This document shows positions 33,138 to 36,813 of a stretch of 36,813 bases of DNA, one piece after another. This stretch comes from an uncultured Bacteroidota bacterium (lineage in GTDB: Bacteria > Bacteroidota > Bacteroidia > Bacteroidales > CG2-30-32-10). The stretch covers positions 1-36,813 of the forward strand of contig CAINEZ010000559.1 of the NCBI GenBank assembly GCA_903847905.1, written 5' to 3'. Each line of letters begins with the position of its first letter. The stretch's first letter is position 1. The position numbers were made by a program, and so were the translations under genes. The notes beneath the pieces are model-generated. The model ran no database searches and had not been told where the DNA came from. It saw nothing but the letters and a program-made list of their open reading frames with translations.

Positions 33138-33184
33138 ATTGTATATTTATTTTTTGATTAGACTAAAAAATAAATACAATTGGT
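33134..33184. repeat. Long AT-rich hairpin
   Basis: CAATTGTA-ta-TTTATTTTTT (33136-33155) pairs with AAAAAATAAATACAATTG (33165-33182), an ~18-bp stem with a 2-base bulge around a 9-base loop. It directly abuts the second nested unit. Confidence 0.75.
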
Positions 33185-33226
33185 ATAACATAATGCGTTT
33201 GCCATGGTGTATTCCTTTTTTCATTC

Positions 33227-33238
33227 GCTCTAAAGAGC
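33227..33238. other. Small hairpin past the 3' end of adhesin 3
   Basis: GCTCT-aa-AGAGC, about 53 bases after the stop codon on the minus strand, with no T tract. Confidence 0.3.
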
Positions 33239-33290
33239 AAATTCAATAGGGAAATTTTTTGTCTTATACTCCCGTACTGGTCATATTTTT

Positions 33291-36200
33291 TCAAAAATTC
33301 ATTATACACCGTACCCGCCACAAATTATCTCGAAGTCTAGTTAAATTATCACTAGGGTTTATACAGGGTAGTACATAAGCGGCGCCGCAACTTTGAGTAT
33401 ACCCGCATCCCTCCGCGCCCCAATCGCAATAGTTGTTATATGTATCGGTCATTCCACCTCTGGTAGAGGACCAATAACATACACCATTCGTATAAGGAGG
33501 CTGAAAGCCACCTATTGCAGCATAATTAGCATACATAGTCTGAAATTCCGATATGCTAGGTAAATACCAGTCAGAATAAGTAACGCCTCCATCAACAATA
33601 GAATAATCATTGCACAATTTCGCCGCTCCAGCATTTGCATCTTTCGCGAGAATGTCTAATGTGTTCTGTAAACCATTGCCTCCTGCCCAATCTGTTCCTT
33701 CAACATTGCAACAACCCCATCTTATACCTGTACTATTATCACTTGTAGCGGCTATAAATCCGTGACAGCCCGTGCCATCGATGTAAGCTATTTTTCCTCC
33801 CTTATAGCTTTGTCCTATTGTGTATGGAATTCCGCTACAAGTTCCATTTGCATTTGCCCATGCTTGTGTATTGGCTGCTACTGCTGCATCATGAGCAGTA
33901 GTGTTCGCCGCGGCCACGCTTATACCTGAATAATATGTATTTGCCGCTACTGTGTATGTTGGCGTACTACCGGTTTGGCATGCAGTACAATTATTTCTTG
34001 TGTAATTAGCTACTGATTGCGCAGTATTACCACACAAAGCGCCGCTACAAGACCCATTTGCATTTGCCCATGCTTGTGTATTGGCTGCTACTGCTGCATT
34101 ATAAGCAGTAGTGTTCGCGTCTGCCACGCTTGTACTTGAATAATATGTATTTGCTGGTACTGTGTAAGTTGGAGCGCTACCGGTTTGGCAAGTACAATTG
34201 TTTTTTGTGTAATTAGCTACTGATTGCACAGTATTACCACACAAAGCGCCGCTACAAGACCCATTTGCATTTGCCCATGCCTGCGTATTGGCTGCTACCG
34301 CTGCATCATGAGCAGTAGTGTTTGCCGCTGTCACACTTATACTTGAATAATATGTATTTGCCGCTACTGTGTATGTTGGAGTACTACCAGTTTGGCATGC
34401 AGTACAATTATTTCTTGTGTAATTAGCAACTGATTGCGCAGTATTCCCACACAAGGCGCCGCTACACGACCCATTTGCATTTGCCCATGCCTGCGTATTA
34501 GCCGCTGTTGCTGCGCTCAAAGCCTGAGCATTGGCGTCAGCCTGACTTATACATGATGAATATAAATTTGCCGCTACTGTGTAAGTAGGCGTACTACCTG
34601 TTTGACAAGTACAATTATTTCTTGCATAGTTTGATGCCGATTGCGCAGTATTCCAATATAAATAAACGGTTATTGTTGTTGTAGGTGTGTTAACCGTTCC
34701 GCATGAACCGCTTGTTATTGCGCAGTAAAATGTTGAAGTTGCGGTTAAGATACCGGGAACATAAGTTTGAGAAGTAATTCCTGTAGTTACTCCGTTTTTA
34801 TACCACAAATAAGAATAAGAACCTGTACCGCCGCCGCCTGTTGCCGTAAATGTACCAGGCGCAGTATTAGAACATATTGACGTACTACTAGGGCTTATAC
34901 CGGCTGTTAAATTAGCATTTACCGTAATAGTTACAGGCGTGGTATAGGCTGAATAACATATAGCGCCGCTTAGAGTTGAAACTGTTCTCCTCTGATAACT
35001 GGTAGTAGAGGTAAGAGAAGGCGGCTGATAAGCAGCTGCCGTTGCAGAGCCAATGGTAACATAGCTGCCGCTGGCATTAGTTTGCCATGCATAAGTTATA
35101 GTTCCATCCCCAGTTCCGTCTGTCGTTGATGTCAGCATGGCTGGCGCGGTACCGTAGCATATTGTCTGCGCTGTTCCTATGCCGCCAGCCGTAGGAGTGG
35201 ACTGAACCGTAATAGTTACAGGAGCAGTATAGACTGAATAGCAAATATTACCGCTAAGAGTTGAAACTGTTCTCCTCTGATAACTGGTAGTTGCGGTAAG
35301 AGCTGGCGGCTGATAAGTAGCTGACGTTGCCAAGCCAATAGTAACATAGCTGCCGCTGGCATTCGTTTGCCATTCATAAGTTATAGTTCCTGAGCCTGTT
35401 CCGGCTAGAGTTGATGTCAGCATGGCTGGAGCGGTATTGTAACATATTGTTTGCGCAGTTCCTATGGTTCCAGCTGTCGGTATGGACTGAACCGTTATAG
35501 TTACCGTTATATATGCTGAATAACAGCTAATACCTCCGCTCACAGATACAGTTCTCCTTTGATAGCTTGTAGTTGAGGTAAGAGCTGGCGGCTGATATGT
35601 ATCTAATATTTCGCCAGGAATAGTAACATAGCTTCCTGTGGCATTTGTTTGCCATTCATAAGTTATAGTTCCTGGTCCTGTTCCTGCTGTAATTGATGTT
35701 AGCAGCGCCGGCGTTATGCCATTGCAAATAGTTTGAGCCGTTCCTATAGTTCCTGCGGTTACAGCGGCATTTACTGTTATTGTTACAGGCGCGGTATAGG
35801 CTGAATAACATATATTACCGCTAAGCGTTGAAACTGTTCTCCTCTGATAACTGGTAGTTGCGGTAAGAGCTGGCGGCTGATATGTAGCTGCCGTTGCAGA
35901 GCCAATGGTAACATAGCTGCCGCTGGCATTCGTTTGCCATTCATAAGTTATAGTTCCTGAGCCTGTTCCTGCTAGAGTTGATGTCAGCAAGGCTGGCAAG
36001 GTATTGTAGCATATTGTTTGATCCGTTCCTATGCCGCCTTCTGTTGGTATGGATTGAACAGTAATAGTTACCGCTGTGGTATAGGCTGAATAACATATAT
36101 TACCGCTTAGCGTTGAAACTGTTCTCCTCTGATAGCTGGTAGTAGTAATGAGTGCAGGCGGTTGATAAGTAGATGTTATTTCACCAGGAATGGTAACATA

Positions 36201-36813
36201 GCTTCCAGTGGCATTAGTTTGCCATTCATAAGTAATAGTTCCCGATCCCGTTCCGGCTGTTATTGATGTAAGCAGGGCTGGCGTGGTATTGTAACATATT
36301 GCTTGCGCAGTTCCTATTGAGCCCGCTGTAGGTATGGACTGAACAGTAATAGTTATTGCTGTAGTATAGGCTGAATAACAGGTAATACCTCCGCTCACAG
36401 ATACCGTTCTTCTCTGATAACTTGTAGTAGCAGTAAGGGCAGGTGGCTGATAAGTATCTCCTGTTTCGCCAGGAATAGTAACATAGCTTCCAGTGGCATT
36501 CGTTTGCCATTGATAAGTTATTGTTCCAGGTCCCGTTCCGGCTGATGTTGATGTAAGCAAGGCTGGTGTAGAGCCATTGCAAATTGTCTGAGCTGTTCCA
36601 ATAGTTCCAGCGGTTACGACAGCATTTACTGTTATTGTTACAGGAGTAGTGTAGTCTGAATAACAAATATTACCGCTAAGCGTAGAAACAGTTCTTCTCT
36701 GATAACTGGTTGTAGCGGTAAGTGCAGGCGGCTGATAAGTAGCTGCTGTTGCAGATGGAATGGTAACATAGCTTCCAGAGGCATTCGTTTGCCATTCATA
36801 AGTAATAGTTCCC
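33291..36813 (-). CDS. Giant repeat adhesin 3, 5'-truncated by the window edge
   Basis: At least 1173 residues; the frame stays open to base 36813, so the true start lies outside. From the edge inward come about seven Ig-like repeats of ~95 residues (GTAQTICYNxxPALLTS ... TITYEWQTNASGSYVTI ... TYQPPALTATTSYQRRTVS ... CYSAYTTPVTITV), then one different Ig-like unit (GISPSSTSICSNTAPGTFTATG). Four DUF5977 repeats follow (NTAQSVANYTRNNCTACQTG ... AANTYYSSISVxxAN ... NTQAWANANGSCSG). The C-terminal head of ~180 residues resembles the DUF1566/Lcl-type head of adhesin 1 (GGKIAYI, CHGFIAATSD, YSDWYLPSISEFQTMY, CYWSSTRGG, WRVRCIMNF). No T9SS type A tail is present. A surface adhesin is the likely role. 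Confidence 0.83.
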   Translation of the reverse strand, partial: GTITYEWQTNASGSYVTIPSATAATYQPPALTATTSYQRRTVSTLSGNICYSDYTTPVTITVNAVVTAGTIGTAQTICNGSTPALLTSTSAGTGPGTITYQWQTNATGSYVTIPGETGDTYQPPALTATTSYQRRTVSVSGGITCYSAYTTAITITVQSIPTAGSIGTAQAICYNTTPALLTSITAGTGSGTITYEWQTNATGSYVTIPGEITSTYQPPALITTTSYQRRTVSTLSGNICYSAYTTAVTITVQSIPTEGGIGTDQTICYNTLPALLTSTLAGTGSGTITYEWQTNASGSYVTIGSATAATYQPPALTATTSYQRRTVSTLSGNICYSAYTAPVTITVNAAVTAGTIGTAQTICNGITPALLTSITAGTGPGTITYEWQTNATGSYVTIPGEILDTYQPPALTSTTSYQRRTVSVSGGISCYSAYITVTITVQSIPTAGTIGTAQTICYNTAPAMLTSTLAGTGSGTITYEWQTNASGSYVTIGLATSATYQPPALTATTSYQRRTVSTLSGNICYSVYTAPVTITVQSTPTAGGIGTAQTICYGTAPAMLTSTTDGTGDGTITYAWQTNASGSYVTIGSATAAAYQPPSLTSTTSYQRRTVSTLSGAICYSAYTTPVTITVNANLTAGISPSSTSICSNTAPGTFTATGGGGTGSYSYLWYKNGVTTGITSQTYVPGILTATSTFYCAITSGSCGTVNTPTTTITVYLYWNTAQSASNYARNNCTCQTGSTPTYTVAANLYSSCISQADANAQALSAATAANTQAWANANGSCSGALCGNTAQSVANYTRNNCTACQTGSTPTYTVAANTYYSSISVTAANTTAHDAAVAANTQAWANANGSCSGALCGNTVQSVANYTKNNCTCQTGSAPTYTVPANTYYSSTSVADANTTAYNAAVAANTQAWANANGSCSGALCGNTAQSVANYTRNNCTACQTGSTPTYTVAANTYYSGISVAAANTTAHDAAVAANTQAWANANGTCSGIPYTIGQSYKGGKIAYIDGTGCHGFIAATSDNSTGIRWGCCNVEGTDWAGGNGLQNTLDILAKDANAGAAKLCNDYSIVDGGVTYSDWYLPSISEFQTMYANYAAIGGFQPPYTNGVCYWSSTRGGMTDTYNNYCDWGAEGCGYTQSCGAAYVLPCINPSDNLTRLRDNLWRVRCIMNF
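33840..34665 (-). repeat. Four tandem DUF5977 coding repeats
   Basis: Approximate limits. Units of ~65-70 residues in an A-B-A-B pattern: units 1 and 3 have NNCTCQTG, units 2 and 4 NNCTACQTG. Units 2 and 4 are nearly identical, pointing to duplication of a two-unit block. Confidence 0.82.
34930..36813 (-). repeat. Ig-like ~285-base tandem repeats, three-unit super-repeat
   Basis: Approximate inner limit; runs off the window. Units with VTIPGE and SVSGG(I) recur every third unit and each follows a unit ending TVNAxV then TICNGxTPALLT, so the larger period is about 850 bases. Confidence 0.8.

Larger units (their letters stand above)
32805..33290. other. 486-base gap between adhesins 2 and 3
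   Basis: No gene is seen. It holds a CCCGAA hairpin, two tandem nested-hairpin units, a long AT-rich hairpin and a small GCTCT hairpin, each listed separately. I found no TAnnTTTG box for adhesin 2. Confidence 0.6.

Noticed and set aside
36558-36560. A start for adhesin 3 at TTG 36560
   Set aside because: The frame continues without a stop to the window edge and upstream codons encode further Ig-like repeat, so this is an internal Leu.
25518-36813. Diversity-generating retroelement targets
   Set aside because: The DUF1566/FISUMP heads may have a C-type-lectin-like fold used by some such targets, but no reverse transcriptase or template repeat is visible in the window.

Overview
The window looks like chromosomal DNA of a Bacteroidota bacterium, most likely Bacteroidales-like. 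Base composition is AT-rich. Several secreted proteins end in type IX secretion (T9SS) sorting domains (PNP...G...L/V...G...I), many promoters carry the Bacteroidota -7 box TAnnTTTG, and several families are typical of that phylum (FISUMP, DUF3276, DUF5683, the DUF5684-LepB fusion, long NusB). No rRNA, tRNA, CRISPR array or intact insertion sequence is visible.

Layout. 1-2130 (minus strand): a possible 58-residue secreted peptide, a T9SS-exported protein and a DUF6629 membrane protein. 2357-13320 (plus): dnaX, a two-domain periplasmic M16 zinc protease, a 1582-residue T9SS cell-surface protein and a Ycf48-like repeat protein with a T9SS tail. 13435-17566 (minus): a housekeeping series read right to left, nusB > DUF1573 lipoprotein > yajC > ybbR-like > coaE. 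17826-23480 (plus): DUF3276 PUR-domain protein, UPF0173 metallo-hydrolase, parA, parB, DUF5683 membrane protein and signal peptidase I; parA and parB overlap and form the chromosome-partition pair. 24059-25447 (plus): arginine decarboxylase. 25518-36813 (minus): three giant repeat-built surface proteins. The first two share a shaft of ~88-residue repeats but carry different heads (DUF1566/Lcl versus FISUMP). The third has a different shaft (Ig-like ~95-residue repeats plus four DUF5977 repeats) with a DUF1566-type head like the first; its 5' end lies outside the window.

The most unusual signal is between genes. Many gaps hold a degenerate 'word' repeated several times in near-tandem, often followed by the same word on the opposite strand, so that the gap can fold into a long imperfect hairpin. 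Each gap uses its own word: CACTAAG after dnaX, TCCCAA beside coaE, AACTAAAA between coaE and ybbR, ATTCCATC between ybbR and yajC, GACTGCT between yajC and DUF1573, ACATAGA between DUF1573 and nusB, AGGTATAA after parB, AAATCATAA after DUF3276, and GATTAACGATTTTTGATTT after lepB. In two of them a small GC-rich palindrome is inserted in the array. A second kind of structure, with arms like AATACCGATAGCGCATT, occurs as two nested hairpins in tandem at 32957-33137 and as outer arms of a ~310-base element at 23615-23926.

All calls rest on reading the sequence; no database search was possible. Family names come from recognised motifs and gene order.
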